Position numbers and translations under genes: made by a program. The notes under the pieces were generated by a model. It was not told the DNA's origin, did no database searches, and was given only the letters and a program-made list of their open reading frames with translations. Shown here in pieces: positions 1-7,045 of a DNA stretch of 22,200 nucleotides (position 1 is its first letter; each line of letters begins with the position of its first letter). The stretch comes from an uncultured Oscillospiraceae bacterium (GTDB lineage: Bacteria > Bacillota > Clostridia > Oscillospirales > Acutalibacteraceae), in contig UQRS01000035.1 of NCBI GenBank assembly GCA_900543525.1, positions 1 through 22,200 of the forward strand. Direction: 5' to 3'.

Positions 1-1308
1 TGTGTCTGGTTCAACCGGTATGAAGAGGCACTCTATCAAAACAAGGGAAATTATCTGGTTGTATTTTCCTATATCGTCATCATCTGTATCTTCGCAAATA
101 TATACGGCTGCTTTAAAATCGGCGTCCTTCGATTACATGAGGTTATGTACAGCTTTTTCCTATCGGTGCTGTTTACAAATTTTATCATGTATCTGGAGCT
201 GTCCCTGATTGCGAGGGAACTTTTATCTCCCTGGCCGATGCTGGTCACCACGGTGTATCAGACGGCGATCATCATCCTCGGCAGCGTGTCGGCAAACACG
301 GTTTATTTCCAGCTTTATAAAGCCAAGCAGATTCTGGCCATCTTCGGGCCGAGCAAGGGCGACCGGGATATCATCCGCAAAATGCAGAAGATCCGCGAGC
401 GCTACAACATTGCCAAGGGCATCGCGGTCGACCACCATAATATGGAGGAGATCAAGGCCGAAATCGACAAGTATGAAGCGGTGCTGATCTGCGATTTTGA
501 CAAAACCCTGAAGAATGAGGTGCTGCGCTACACCTATTCTACCCGGAAGCGGATTTACCTGCTGCCGTCGGTCAACGATATCATTGTAAACAACTGCTAT
601 CAGAGTCAGATTTTCGATACGCCGGTGCTGATCTGCCGCAACCGCGGCCTCAGTATGGAGCAGGCGGTGATCAAACGGGCCATGGACATCCTCGTCTCGG
701 CCATCGGGATTCTGATCACCTCCCCCTTTATGCTGATTATATCCATCGCCATCAAGCTGTGTGACGGCGGCCCGGTCCTCTTCAAACAGAACCGGGTAAC
801 CAAAAACGGTCGGATTTTCAACGTTTATAAATTCCGTTCCATGATCGTCGACGCGGACAAGGACGGTGCGGCAAAGGCCACCGATCACGACAGCCGGATC
901 ACGCCGGTCGGCCGGGTCATCCGTGCGGTTCGCCTCGACGAGCTGCCGCAGCTTTTCAACATTCTTAAGGGAGATATGTCGCTGGTCGGTCCGCGCCCCG
1001 AGCGCACCGAAAACGTGCACGAATACGTCTCCATGCTGCCGGAGTTTGACCTCCGCCATCGGGTAAAGGGCGGCCTCACCGGCTACGCGCAGGTGTACGG
1101 AAAGTATAACACCAGCCCCGAGGACAAGCTGAACATGGATCTGATTTATATCGAGAATTATTCCATTCTTCTGGATATAAAGCTGCTGATCATGACGGCC
1201 AAGATCCTGTTTATGAAGGAGAGCACCGAAGGCTTTGACGAGTCGGCCAACGCCGGCATCAAAAAGCCGGAGAAGCAAACAAACACTAGGGAGGAAACTC
1301 CTGAATAA
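1..1308 (+). CDS. Undecaprenyl-phosphate sugar transferase (5'-truncated by window edge)
   Basis: The reading frame is open from the first base to the TAA at 1306-1308, giving 435 visible residues; the true start lies before the window. The N-terminal part has hydrophobic stretches (about residues 20-45 and 48-100) typical of the membrane portion of polyisoprenyl-phosphate hexose-1-phosphate transferases (WcaJ/CpsE type). The C-terminal catalytic domain is clear: a membrane helix after KRAMD, then GGPVLFKQNR, YKFRSM, LDELPQLFNILKGDMSLVGPRPE and GGLTGYAQVYGKYN. Family knowledge: these enzymes move a sugar phosphate from a UDP-sugar to undecaprenyl phosphate at the cytoplasmic face, starting capsule, exopolysaccharide or glycan assembly. 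The sugar cannot be told from sequence. A strong hairpin follows the stop codon, so this is the last gene of its transcript; the rest of a polysaccharide cluster may lie to the left. Confidence 0.93.
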   Translation, partial: CVWFNRYEEALYQNKGNYLVVFSYIVIICIFANIYGCFKIGVLRLHEVMYSFFLSVLFTNFIMYLELSLIARELLSPWPMLVTTVYQTAIIILGSVSANTVYFQLYKAKQILAIFGPSKGDRDIIRKMQKIRERYNIAKGIAVDHHNMEEIKAEIDKYEAVLICDFDKTLKNEVLRYTYSTRKRIYLLPSVNDIIVNNCYQSQIFDTPVLICRNRGLSMEQAVIKRAMDILVSAIGILITSPFMLIISIAIKLCDGGPVLFKQNRVTKNGRIFNVYKFRSMIVDADKDGAAKATDHDSRITPVGRVIRAVRLDELPQLFNILKGDMSLVGPRPERTENVHEYVSMLPEFDLRHRVKGGLTGYAQVYGKYNTSPEDKLNMDLIYIENYSILLDIKLLIMTAKILFMKESTEGFDESANAGIKKPEKQTNTREETPE

Positions 1309-1326
1309 TTCGGCATTTTAAAAAAG

Positions 1327-1380
1327 GCCGCCAAACGTTCAAAGCAGCTGCGTTTTCAACGTTTGGCGGCAGTTTTCGTT
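1327..1380 (+). terminator. Long hairpin terminator after the sugar transferase gene
   Basis: GCCGCCAAACGTT (1327-1339) pairs perfectly with AACGTTTGGCGGC (1358-1370). The intervening bases can continue the stem through AAAGCAG/CTGCGTTT, so the whole hairpin is nearly continuous. It is followed by AGTTTTCGTTT, an imperfect T tract, 18 bases after the stop codon. Confidence 0.75.
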
Positions 1381-1501
1381 TGCGGTGCAAATGAAGGCTG
1401 AAAACCGCCTTTTTTCGGCTCTGTGGAACAGGGTTTTAAAAAGGGCCGATTCGGCCTCTTTGCACGCCGGTGTCCATAAAAAATTACAAAGAAGGGATCG
1501 T

Positions 1502-1531
1502 ATGCCTAAACAGATCAAGCAAGTACAATGA
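1502..1531 (+). other. Nine-codon upstream ORF overlapping the next gene start
   Basis: ATG at 1502 encodes MPKQIKQVQ followed by TGA (1529-1531). A good Shine-Dalgarno run (AGAAGGGA, about 1489-1496) is spaced for this ATG. The stop codon overlaps the ATG of the next gene in the arrangement ATGA, while that gene has no convincing ribosome site of its own. This fits translational coupling through a mini-ORF. Alternatively, a one-base change has split an originally longer N-terminus. Confidence 0.4.
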
Positions 1532-2019
1532 AAAAATTGCGGAGAAATCCACCCGGCAAACTTTTTCAGTGTCCTCGGTGCGGTGCAAAAACAAAGCATC
1601 ATTCCAACATCCTGCTTGCCCGGCTTCTGGTGGTGTTCTTTTCGGTTTTGCTTTTGATAACCTGCATTTACCTTTGCTTCTTTTCTTCCACCCGGAGCTT
1701 TGGAGCAGCCAAAGATGCGGTCAATCAATCGGCAAAGCAGTCGTCCGGCCGGTCGGATGGGGAGGCAGCCCCCGCCGCAGGAACAGCGATTACACTCGAG
1801 CAATTCGGCGCCGTAGAAACCGGTATGACCGCTGACGAGATGTTTGCAATTCTCGGCGGCGAAGGCACAGTGCTTTCGGAATCCACTGTCGGAGAGGGAG
1901 AATACCGGATCACCACGGTCATGTATCAATATAACGGCGTCGGTGTCCATGGCGCCAATGCAAACTTCATGATACAAAACGGAAAGGTCGTCTCCAAAAC
2001 GCAATTCGGGCTGAAATAA
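1528..2019 (+). CDS. Small membrane-anchored protein with DUF3862-like domain
   Basis: A 163-residue protein. The first 25 residues are basic and contain one CPRCG zinc-knuckle-like motif (residues 15-19), without a second pair of cysteines. One transmembrane helix spans about 31-52, followed by a low-complexity Ser/Ala linker (55-87). The C-terminal 75 residues resemble the DUF3862/SmpA-like fold: TLEQFGAVETGMTADEM, ILGGEG, TVMYQYNG and NANFMIQNGKVVSKTQFGL. Domains of this kind are usually outside the membrane in Firmicutes, so the C-terminus is inferred to face outward; the biochemical role is unknown. The ATG at 1528 is preceded by a nine-codon ORF whose stop overlaps it. A standard terminator follows at once, so the gene is probably monocistronic. 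Confidence 0.8.
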   Translation: MKKLRRNPPGKLFQCPRCGAKTKHHSNILLARLLVVFFSVLLLITCIYLCFFSSTRSFGAAKDAVNQSAKQSSGRSDGEAAPAAGTAITLEQFGAVETGMTADEMFAILGGEGTVLSESTVGEGEYRITTVMYQYNGVGVHGANANFMIQNGKVVSKTQFGLK

Positions 2020-2024
2020 TTGCA

Positions 2025-2054
2025 AAAGGGCGGTTTTTCCGCCCTTCTTTTTTA
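2025..2054 (+). terminator. Rho-independent terminator after the DUF3862-like gene
   Basis: AAGGGCGG, a TTTTT loop, then CCGCCCTT followed by CTTTTTT. The stem is short and GC-rich with a clear T tract, starting six bases after the stop codon. Confidence 0.88.
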
Positions 2055-2070
2055 TATATCCTCCGGCCTT

Positions 2071-2172
2071 ACCATCGGTTGACGAGGGCGGGCACGGCTT
2101 TGCCGGGCAGAAGTGCAAAGCACCTGCCAGCGATGAATTTTCGAGTGATTTTTGCCCTTGTTAACCGATGGT
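2071..2172 (+). repeat. Palindromic dispersed repeat, copy 1
   Basis: A 102-base element closed by a 19-bp terminal inverted repeat: ACCATCGGTTGACGAGGGC (2071-2089) against 2154-2172. Seventeen pairs are Watson-Crick and two are G-T, which become G-U wobbles if the plus strand is transcribed. A 29-base central core (2104-2132) matches the inverted copy at 8121-8219 with one difference; the bases between arms and core differ between copies. It lies just after the terminator at 2025-2054. It could be a MITE/REP-like element or a structured-RNA repeat. No target-site duplication or ORF is visible. Confidence 0.85.
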
Positions 2173-2461
2173 ATTCCCCGTTAAGCCGATCGAGAAAGCC
2201 GGAGGTTTCATCCCGTGCCTCTTCCGGCATAGCTTGGCTATGGAATCGCGTAAATGCGTTTTCGCCCACAAGACCCGGCAAAGCCCGGAATTTTAAGAAA
2301 ACTTAAACGGATAAACACTGTACAAACGCCATATAATGGGATATAATAAGGAGCAGTTTTGTAAAGTCGGCCTTTTCCCTCCGGCAGGAGGGACGCCGCC
2401 GCAGCTTCGGGAAGGGAATCACTTCCCGGTCGATGCATTTTCCCGATCGGATATACTTTTC
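2173..2461. other. Non-coding stretch with small hairpins and a -10-like box
   Basis: I see no convincing gene here. A TATAAT at 2332-2337 (and another at 2342-2347) could mark a plus-strand promoter for uppP, but no good -35 box lies at the right distance. Small hairpins follow: TCCCTCC/GGAGGGA at 2376-2393 and GGGAA/TTCCC near 2410-2428. If the promoter is real, the uppP transcript would have a leader of more than 500 nt that includes the tandem array. Confidence 0.35.
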
Positions 2462-2611
2462 GGCCGGAGCAACTTCTTGGCCGGAGCAACTTCTTGGCCG
2501 GAGCAACTTCTTGGCCGGGGCAACTTCTCGGCCGGAGCAACTTCTTGGCTGGAGCATTTCTCGGCCGGGGCAACTTCTTGGCTGGAGCACTTCTCGACCG
2601 GGGCGCTTCTC
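2462..2611. repeat. 17-bp tandem repeat array, about nine units
   Basis: Units read GGCCGGAGCAACTTCTT. Units 1-3 and 5 are identical (2462-2512, 2530-2546); units 4 and 7 have A-to-G changes. Units 6, 8 and 9 are shortened to 16 bases and diverge further. The array is continuous, with no spacers, so it is not CRISPR. A 17-bp period does not preserve a reading frame, and overlapping frames across it look like repeat-driven artefacts. It ends 314 bases before the uppP start codon. Confidence 0.93.
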
Positions 2612-2925
2612 AGCCTGCACAGTTGGACGGCCGAAAGATCACACCTTTGCATCGCAGTCCGATACCGGCCATTGCTGCGGCCTTCGCCGTATCTCCGATA
2701 CCGCCGCGTCGGCTGCAGCCTCCCTAAATCCGGCCGTGAGGAGCGGCGCAAACGGACATGACCCCCATAAAGGTACAAAAGGCGGGGAGCGAACGCTTAC
2801 CTTCCGTATCGGAAGCGGAGGGCTGCACGGCCGCCTTCTCCCCGTTCCTCCCCCAAAAGCAGTATGTCCCGACGGTTTCGGTTTCAGCGTTGTTTCCAAA
2901 TCTATTTTTGAAGGAGCTTTTTAAT
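2612..2925 (+). other. GC-rich, structured stretch upstream of uppP
   Basis: No gene is convincing here. The sequence can form CGGGGAG/CTCCCCG around an inner CTTCCG-TAT-CGGAAG hairpin, and contains two direct copies of TCCGATACCG. A plus-strand frame starting at 2758 runs into uppP, but its first 56 codons are low-complexity and lack family similarity. The internal ATG at 2926 with its AAGGAG is preferred. Confidence 0.4.
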
Positions 2926-3762
2926 ATGTTGGACATTTTAATTGCCGCGCTTTTCGGCCTGGTAGAGGGTATCACCGAGTGGCTGCCGATCTCCAGCACG
3001 GGACATATGATTTTGCTGAACGACCTCATCAGCATGAACGTATCCCAAAAATTTTGGGAGATGTTCCTGGTCGTCATTCAGCTCGGCGCAATTCTGGCGG
3101 TGGTCGTCCTCTTCTGGAACCGGCTGTTTCCGTTCGGGAAGGGAAAAACCGGCGGCATCGTGATAAAAAAAGATATTTTCTCCCTCTGGGGAAAGATTAT
3201 CGTCGCCTGCCTGCCGGCCGCGGTCATCGGCCTTTTGTTCGACAGCTATTTTGAGGCGCTCTTCTACAACAAGTGGACGGTCGCCATCATGCTGATCCTG
3301 GTCGGCATTGTTTTCATCCTGCTGGAAAACCGCAACAAAAACAAAAAACCGACCGTGACCTCCACGGCGAATATTACCTATAAAGCCGCCCTGATTATCG
3401 GCCTCTTCCAGCTGGTTGCCGCGGTTTTCCCCGGCACCTCCCGCTCGGGCGCGACCATTCTCGGCGGACTTATGATCGGCCTGTCGCGCAAGACGGCGGC
3501 GGATTTCACCTTCTTTCTGGCTGTGCCGGTCATGTTCGGCGCCAGTTTGCTGAAAATCGTAAAATTCGGCTTTGGCTTCACCGGGCTGGAGCTTGCGATT
3601 CTGCTGGTCGGCATGGCGGTCGCCTTTGTCGTTTCGGTAATCGCCATCAAATTTCTGCTCGGCTATATCAAAAAGCATGATTTCAAGGTTTTTGGCTGGT
3701 ACCGCATCGCGCTTGGCATTCTCGTGCTCGGCGTCGGAATCTTTCAGGCGATCGGCGCCTGA
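2926..3762 (+). CDS. uppP: Undecaprenyl-diphosphatase UppP (BacA family)
   Basis: A 278-residue polytopic membrane protein of normal family length. It dephosphorylates undecaprenyl pyrophosphate to the monophosphate, recycling the lipid carrier for peptidoglycan and surface polysaccharides; high dosage commonly gives bacitracin tolerance. Both signature regions are present: EGITEWLPISSTGH (residues 14-27, with E14 and E18) and PGTSRSGAT (169-177, with R173). About seven or eight hydrophobic helices fit the inverted-repeat fold. The start at 2926 is chosen because AAGGAG (2911-2916) lies ten bases upstream and the product then begins MLDILIAALFGLVEG, as in homologues. It sits alone between a long, repeat-rich upstream region and a strong terminator. 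The sugar transferase at the left edge consumes the same lipid carrier. Confidence 0.97.
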   Translation: MLDILIAALFGLVEGITEWLPISSTGHMILLNDLISMNVSQKFWEMFLVVIQLGAILAVVVLFWNRLFPFGKGKTGGIVIKKDIFSLWGKIIVACLPAAVIGLLFDSYFEALFYNKWTVAIMLILVGIVFILLENRNKNKKPTVTSTANITYKAALIIGLFQLVAAVFPGTSRSGATILGGLMIGLSRKTAADFTFFLAVPVMFGASLLKIVKFGFGFTGLELAILLVGMAVAFVVSVIAIKFLLGYIKKHDFKVFGWYRIALGILVLGVGIFQAIGA

Positions 3763-3785
3763 CCCTGCGCACCATCCGCAACGAC

Positions 3786-3824
3786 AAAAGGCTTTTCGGA
3801 AAAATTTCCGAAAAGCCTTTTCTT
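3786..3824. terminator. Strong hairpin terminator after uppP
   Basis: AAAAGGCTTTTCGGAAA (3786-3802) pairs with its exact reverse complement at 3805-3821. The paired runs of A and T let it work in either direction; in the plus direction it closes uppP, 23 bases after the stop codon. Confidence 0.9.
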
Positions 3825-3839
3825 ATTTTCTCTCCCCGA

Positions 3840-3970
3840 CCGGAACCGCAAAGCCTCGGCAAACGGCCGGTCGAGCGTCCGAGTGGCCGGTTAATCAGCT
3901 AACCGGATGTCCGGACGATTTCTCGTCGTCCGGGCATGCCGAGGCGCGGCGTTTTGCTGCACCGTTCCGG
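3840..3970. repeat. Nested inverted-repeat region
   Basis: Several inverted repeats are nested. Outer: CCGGAAC (3840-3846) with GTTCCGG (3964-3970). Middle: GCCTCGGCA (3853-3861) with TGCCGAGGC (3937-3945). Inside lie two adjacent hairpins, CCGGTTA/TAACCGG (3887-3893/3900-3906) and CCGGACGA/TCGTCCGG (3911-3918/3926-3933). Together they predict a multi-branched structure. No coding frame here looks real. It may be a structured RNA, a degenerate mobile repeat or 3'-UTR structure. The rest of the gap to 4113 is AT-richer and without a gene. Confidence 0.7.
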
Positions 3971-4071
3971 CGGTTGGTGAGATGAAATATCGTTTTATTG
4001 AGATTTTAAAGCACGCTAAAAGCCGCACTTCTGTGCATAATAAAATTCTCTCATCCCGGTTTTATGGGTCC

Positions 4072-4096
4072 AAAGGGAGATTTCCGCCCTCCCTTT
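4072..4096 (-). terminator. Possible weak terminator hairpin after spo0A
   Basis: AAAGGGAG (4072-4079) pairs with CTCCCTTT (4089-4096), 18 bases beyond the spo0A stop codon. No proper T tract follows on the minus strand, so termination here is uncertain. Confidence 0.3.
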
Positions 4097-4113
4097 CCAA
4101 AAAGACGGAGCGG

Positions 4114-4881
4114 TCAGTTCATCTTCAGACGGAGGCGCAGCTTGTCGGCGATCATGGCGATGAACTCGCTGTTGGTCGGCTTGCCGCGGCCGTTATGTAT
4201 CGTATATCCAAAGTAGGAATTCAGCACATCCACGTCCCCGCGATCCCAGGCAACCTCAATCGCGTGGCGGATCGCCCGCTCCACCCGCGAGGAGGTGGTG
4301 GAAAACTTCTTGGCCACGGTCGGATAAAGCAGCTTGGTCACCGAGTTGATGATCTGGCTGTCGTTGACGGCGAGGGTGATCGCCTCCCGCAGATAATGAT
4401 AGCCCTTGATATGTGCCGGCACGCCGATCTGATGGATGATGTCGGTAATCATAAGCTCAAGATCCGCGTCGTCCGCCTTGCCCGCTCCGGCAAGATTCAT
4501 GCTGCGCCAGCCCGAAAGCTGGATAATCCGCTCTGCCAGAATGTTGGTATCAAACGGCTTTAAAAAGTAGTAGGAGGCACCGGCCGAAAGGGTCTCCATC
4601 TCCAGCTTGGGATTGTCAAAGCTGGACATGGCCATCAGCATCGGCCGGTGGGTTTTGTCCAGCTTCTCCATCGAAGCGAGCACGCCGAGCACATCCAGCC
4701 CGGGCATAAACACATCAGCCAGAACAACATCCGGATTTCCTGATTTGATCTCGCTGACCAGCTTGACGCCATCCTTGGCGCACAGCGCGACATCCATGCC
4801 GTAGCTTTTGAGCGTATGTGCGCAGTTATGGCCAAACTCTGTACTGTCATCCGCAATAATTACTTTCAGCTTCTTCTCCAT
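4114..4881 (-). CDS. spo0A: Sporulation master regulator Spo0A
   Basis: A 255-residue response regulator of normal Spo0A length. The receiver domain (1-125) has acidic D11/D12, phospho-acceptor D56 in VLADVFMP, S86/S87 and K108 in FLKPF. The C-terminal Spo0A effector domain (about 145-255) carries the near-invariant SRVERAIRHAIEVAW (198-212) that contacts DNA, plus KPTNSEFIAMIADKLRL. Phosphorylated Spo0A binds 0A boxes (TGTCGAA) to start sporulation and repress transition-state genes. It lies directly downstream of spoIVB on the same strand, the usual order in Bacillus and Clostridia. The ATG at 4881 gives the canonical N-terminus, but no good Shine-Dalgarno precedes it (GCGGAT only). No upstream in-frame start is better. 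A sigma-A-like promoter lies 22 bases upstream. Confidence 0.98.
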   Translation of the reverse strand: MEKKLKVIIADDSTEFGHNCAHTLKSYGMDVALCAKDGVKLVSEIKSGNPDVVLADVFMPGLDVLGVLASMEKLDKTHRPMLMAMSSFDNPKLEMETLSAGASYYFLKPFDTNILAERIIQLSGWRSMNLAGAGKADDADLELMITDIIHQIGVPAHIKGYHYLREAITLAVNDSQIINSVTKLLYPTVAKKFSTTSSRVERAIRHAIEVAWDRGDVDVLNSYFGYTIHNGRGKPTNSEFIAMIADKLRLRLKMN

Positions 4882-4903
4882 ATCCGCATCAAATCTATGG
4901 AGG

Positions 4904-4932
4904 ATTATAGCACATGTGTCACATGCTTACAA
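4904..4932 (-). promoter_or_regulatory. Sigma-A-type promoter upstream of spo0A
   Basis: Reading the minus strand: TTGTAA (4932-4927), a 17-base spacer, then a perfect TATAAT (4909-4904). The predicted start near 4897 leaves a leader of only about 16 nt without a Shine-Dalgarno, so a second, more upstream promoter is possible. Confidence 0.6.
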
Positions 4933-4941
4933 GATGAAAAA

Positions 4942-4992
4942 TGTAAATTTTTGTAAATTTTACCTTTTCGGAGAAATTCCCAAAAATTTACA
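4942..4992. repeat. AT-rich 12-bp inverted repeat between spoIVB and spo0A
   Basis: TGTAAATTTTTG (4942-4953) is the exact reverse complement of CAAAAATTTACA (4981-4992), separated by 27 bases. It lies just after the spoIVB stop codon and upstream of the spo0A promoter. It could be a weak terminator for spoIVB or a regulatory site for spo0A. Confidence 0.65.
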
Positions 4993-4996
4993 AACA

Positions 4997-6244
4997 TCAT
5001 GATACACTTTGCTTAACCGCATCTTCGACAGACAGCGCGGTATTATACATCGTTTCGGCGAAAATTGCGTAGCCTCGCTCCGGTTCACCAATAAACACAT
5101 GCGTAATTGCGCCAATTAATTTGCCTCCCTGCAAAATCGGGCTTCCGCTCATGCCCTGCACGATGCCTCCGCATTTTGAGAGAAGATCGGGATCGGTGAC
5201 TTTTACAATCATATTCTGGGTTAAATTGTCGTCGTTAAAATGCACTTTTTCTATTTCACATTTATAACTTTTTGGCGTTTCGCCGTCGAGGGTGCAGAGG
5301 ATTTCCGCCGCGCCTGTCTGGACTTCTTGCTTCATGGCGATTCGCACCAGACTGCCGCTGTCGCCGTTTGCCGAAACCGCTCCGTAAATGCCCGTTTCTC
5401 CGTTTATCAGGAGATTGCCGAGGCTTTTTCCGGTAAAGCGGCCGCGCAATTCTCCCGGAGAGCCGCTGACGCTTTTATCAATCCCGAAAATTTCGGCGCC
5501 GACCATCTCCCCGGTCGAGAGAGGCAGCAGCTTGTCCGTATCCACATCGCAGATGCCGTGTCCCAGCCCGGCCGCAACCCCTAGCGAAGGGCTGTAAAAG
5601 GTCAGCGTACCGATTCCGGCCGAGCTGTCCCGCACCCAGACGCCGGCCTTGTACCGCCCCTCGCTTTCCGAAAAGGCCGGCACAAGGGTCAATGTCAGCG
5701 CCTTGTCCCCGCGCCGCAGCTCGACCGAAACCGGCCGGCCGCCGCAGCCTTCAATCCGGGCTGCGATATCGGCGTTGGAGGTCACCGCTTTTCCGCCGAT
5801 GCTTTTGATATTATCCCCTTCGAGGATGCCGGCCTCCCTGGCCGGCGTCACGCCGCCTTCGGCCGCGTCGACCTCGCTGAAGCCGACGACAATCACCCCT
5901 TCGGTATAGATCTTGACCCCGAACGGTTCTCCCGACGGCTGAACATACAGCTCGTCGACCACCTCGACCGAGGCGGCCTTCAGCGGAAAAAGGCCGAACA
6001 GCCGCAGCTCTACCGCATAATTTTCTCCGCTGGTTTTGGCCATGGCGGCGCTGTCCTTCTCCCGCGCGCCCGCATAGACTGCCTGCACCGCACCCGCCGC
6101 GCCGATCGTCAGCCTCTGCCCCTCGACCACCTGATAGCGGTCGGGCAGCCGGCTGTCCAGAACCGCCGTCCCGGAAAAGAGCAGCGCGCAGAGCACGCCG
6201 AGCGAAGCGGTTAACATTTTTACGCTTTTCCTGATACCTCTCAT
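4997..6244 (-). CDS. spoIVB: SpoIVB signalling serine protease
   Basis: A 415-residue S55-family protease, close to the B. subtilis length. An N-terminal membrane anchor/signal (about residues 8-28) exports it from the forespore into the intermembrane space. A PDZ domain follows (about 105-190; REAGILEGDNIKSIGGKAV). The chymotrypsin-like C-terminal half has the catalytic His in GLGHGI (H229) and the serine motif GMSGSP (364-369), ending ITHVFIGEPERGYAIFAE. Family knowledge: SpoIVB cleaves SpoIVFA, allowing pro-sigma-K processing in the mother cell, and is made under sigma-F/sigma-G control. The ATG at 6244 has a strong GGAGGAAAGG nearby. It is followed 115 bases later by spo0A; upstream are the ymxH-family gene and sigG. 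Confidence 0.97.
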   Translation of the reverse strand: MRGIRKSVKMLTASLGVLCALLFSGTAVLDSRLPDRYQVVEGQRLTIGAAGAVQAVYAGAREKDSAAMAKTSGENYAVELRLFGLFPLKAASVEVVDELYVQPSGEPFGVKIYTEGVIVVGFSEVDAAEGGVTPAREAGILEGDNIKSIGGKAVTSNADIAARIEGCGGRPVSVELRRGDKALTLTLVPAFSESEGRYKAGVWVRDSSAGIGTLTFYSPSLGVAAGLGHGICDVDTDKLLPLSTGEMVGAEIFGIDKSVSGSPGELRGRFTGKSLGNLLINGETGIYGAVSANGDSGSLVRIAMKQEVQTGAAEILCTLDGETPKSYKCEIEKVHFNDDNLTQNMIVKVTDPDLLSKCGGIVQGMSGSPILQGGKLIGAITHVFIGEPERGYAIFAETMYNTALSVEDAVKQSVS

Positions 6245-6314
6245 ACCTTTCCTCCCACATTCGGCCTGCTTTAATAGGATGACCGAACTGCAGCCGGATG
6301 CTCGTGGGAAAAAG

Positions 6315-6343
6315 TATTATTCGGGGAAAAAAGCTGTCCATAT
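6315..6343 (-). promoter_or_regulatory. Candidate forespore (sigma-G/F-type) promoter for spoIVB
   Basis: Minus strand: ATATG (6343-6339), 17 bases, then AATAATA (6321-6315). Compared with the sigma-G pattern GHATR and CATNHTA, each box misses one base. It lies about 70 bases upstream of the spoIVB start. Confidence 0.35.
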
Positions 6344-6389
6344 GTTTTTCCAAGCCCCCAAAACGAAAGGGCAAATCCACTGCAAAGGC

Positions 6390-6396
6390 TTCGACA
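6390..6396 (-). promoter_or_regulatory. TGTCGAA (0A-box-like) upstream of spoIVB
   Basis: A perfect TGTCGAA on the minus strand, immediately after the stop codon of the ymxH-family gene and 146 bases upstream of spoIVB. A 7-mer occurs by chance a few times in a window of this size, so the site is only suggestive. Confidence 0.3.
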
Positions 6397-6702
6397 TCAA
6401 TATTTACCGTTTGGTGAGCTGCGGAAAACATTTCCAAAAAATCCGCGCTTGCCCGGCCGCGGCGGCAGCTCGCAGCCGACCAGAACCGTGTCGGCACCGA
6501 TAACCTCGATATCGCACCAGGGGATGACGATATCCTCCTCCCGCCCGAGGAGGCCGAAGCAGCGCCGCCGGCCGAAAATGATAATGGAAACCAGCTTTCC
6601 GCTGCAGGTATCCACCTCTACATCGCAGATATATCCGATCACACAGCCGCTTTTGATTGAAACCACCTGTTTATCGCGAAGCTCCTCAATTCTGCAGCAC
6701 AT
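6397..6702 (-). CDS. ymxH: YlmC/YmxH-family sporulation protein (PRC-barrel)
   Basis: A small protein of 101 residues with a single PRC-barrel-like domain: RIEELRDKQVVSIKSGCVIGYICDVEVD, then SGKLVSIIIFGRRR, and EDIVIPWCDIEVIGADTVLV. This matches the YlmC/YmxH family, widespread in spore formers and often near sigG, with no defined biochemical role. I chose the ATG at 6702 rather than the one at 6711: AAAGGA lies eight bases before 6702 but directly abuts 6711, and homologues begin with M-(C)-C/R-I-x-x-L-R. The C-terminal 25 residues (PPRPGKRGFF...) are basic and probably disordered. It lies between sigG and spoIVB on the same strand, consistent with a late sporulation role. Confidence 0.9.
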   Translation of the reverse strand: MCCRIEELRDKQVVSIKSGCVIGYICDVEVDTCSGKLVSIIIFGRRRCFGLLGREEDIVIPWCDIEVIGADTVLVGCELPPRPGKRGFFGNVFRSSPNGKY

Positions 6703-7045
6703 ACAATCCATCCTTTCGGCAAAGAATATAAAGAGGAAAAGGCCACCCGAAAAGAGCGCGCCCTCCCCGTGATCTTTTGAGAGGCCGGGTGAGCAGACAA
6801 CCGTTTGGGCGCCGAACGTTCGGGCAATCGAACAGTCAGGCGATCGAATGTTCGGGCGGCTGGGCGGCCTCTTAAAAAGAGGCTTTCAAAAAACGCCGGG
6901 GAGGCGGGCCGCCCTACCAGCAAGAGCCAGTGGGGCGGGCCGCCGAGAAGCCGGGAACCCGGGAAGGCGGGAGGGCGGCCTTCCGCCTTCTGCATTGCCT
7001 GCTATGCCTTATCATAAAAATTGTATGCACGATTTTTCGGGCGGA
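6703..7045. other. GC-rich spacer between sigG and the ymxH-family gene
   Basis: I see no gene here. It contains a GAAGGCGG/CCGCCTTC hairpin (6963-6970/6983-6990) and a GCCTCTT/AAGAGGC hairpin (6867-6873/6877-6883), either of which might end the sigG transcript although neither has a good minus-strand T tract. There are also two direct copies of GGCGGGCCGCC (in 6901-6945) and two of CGAA(C/T)GTTCGGGC (in 6818-6858). Confidence 0.4.

Noticed and set aside
223..1278. Minus-strand open frame opposite the sugar transferase
   Set aside because: Antisense shadow; the plus strand carries all catalytic motifs of the transferase.
2462..2611. Possible CRISPR array
   Set aside because: Units of 16-17 bases abut without spacers, and no cas gene is present.
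2336..2924. Open frames across the 17-bp tandem array on both strands
   Set aside because: They arise because the repeat lacks stop codons in several frames. Translations are repetitive and unrelated between frames, and none has a persuasive start.
2758..2925. N-terminal extension of UppP from the ATG at 2758
   Set aside because: The extra 56 residues are low-complexity and absent from the family, and the Shine-Dalgarno lies before 2926.
3238..3244. TTCGACA (0A-box-like) inside uppP
   Set aside because: It encodes Phe-Asp in a conserved membrane protein and lies mid-gene, so it is treated as chance background.
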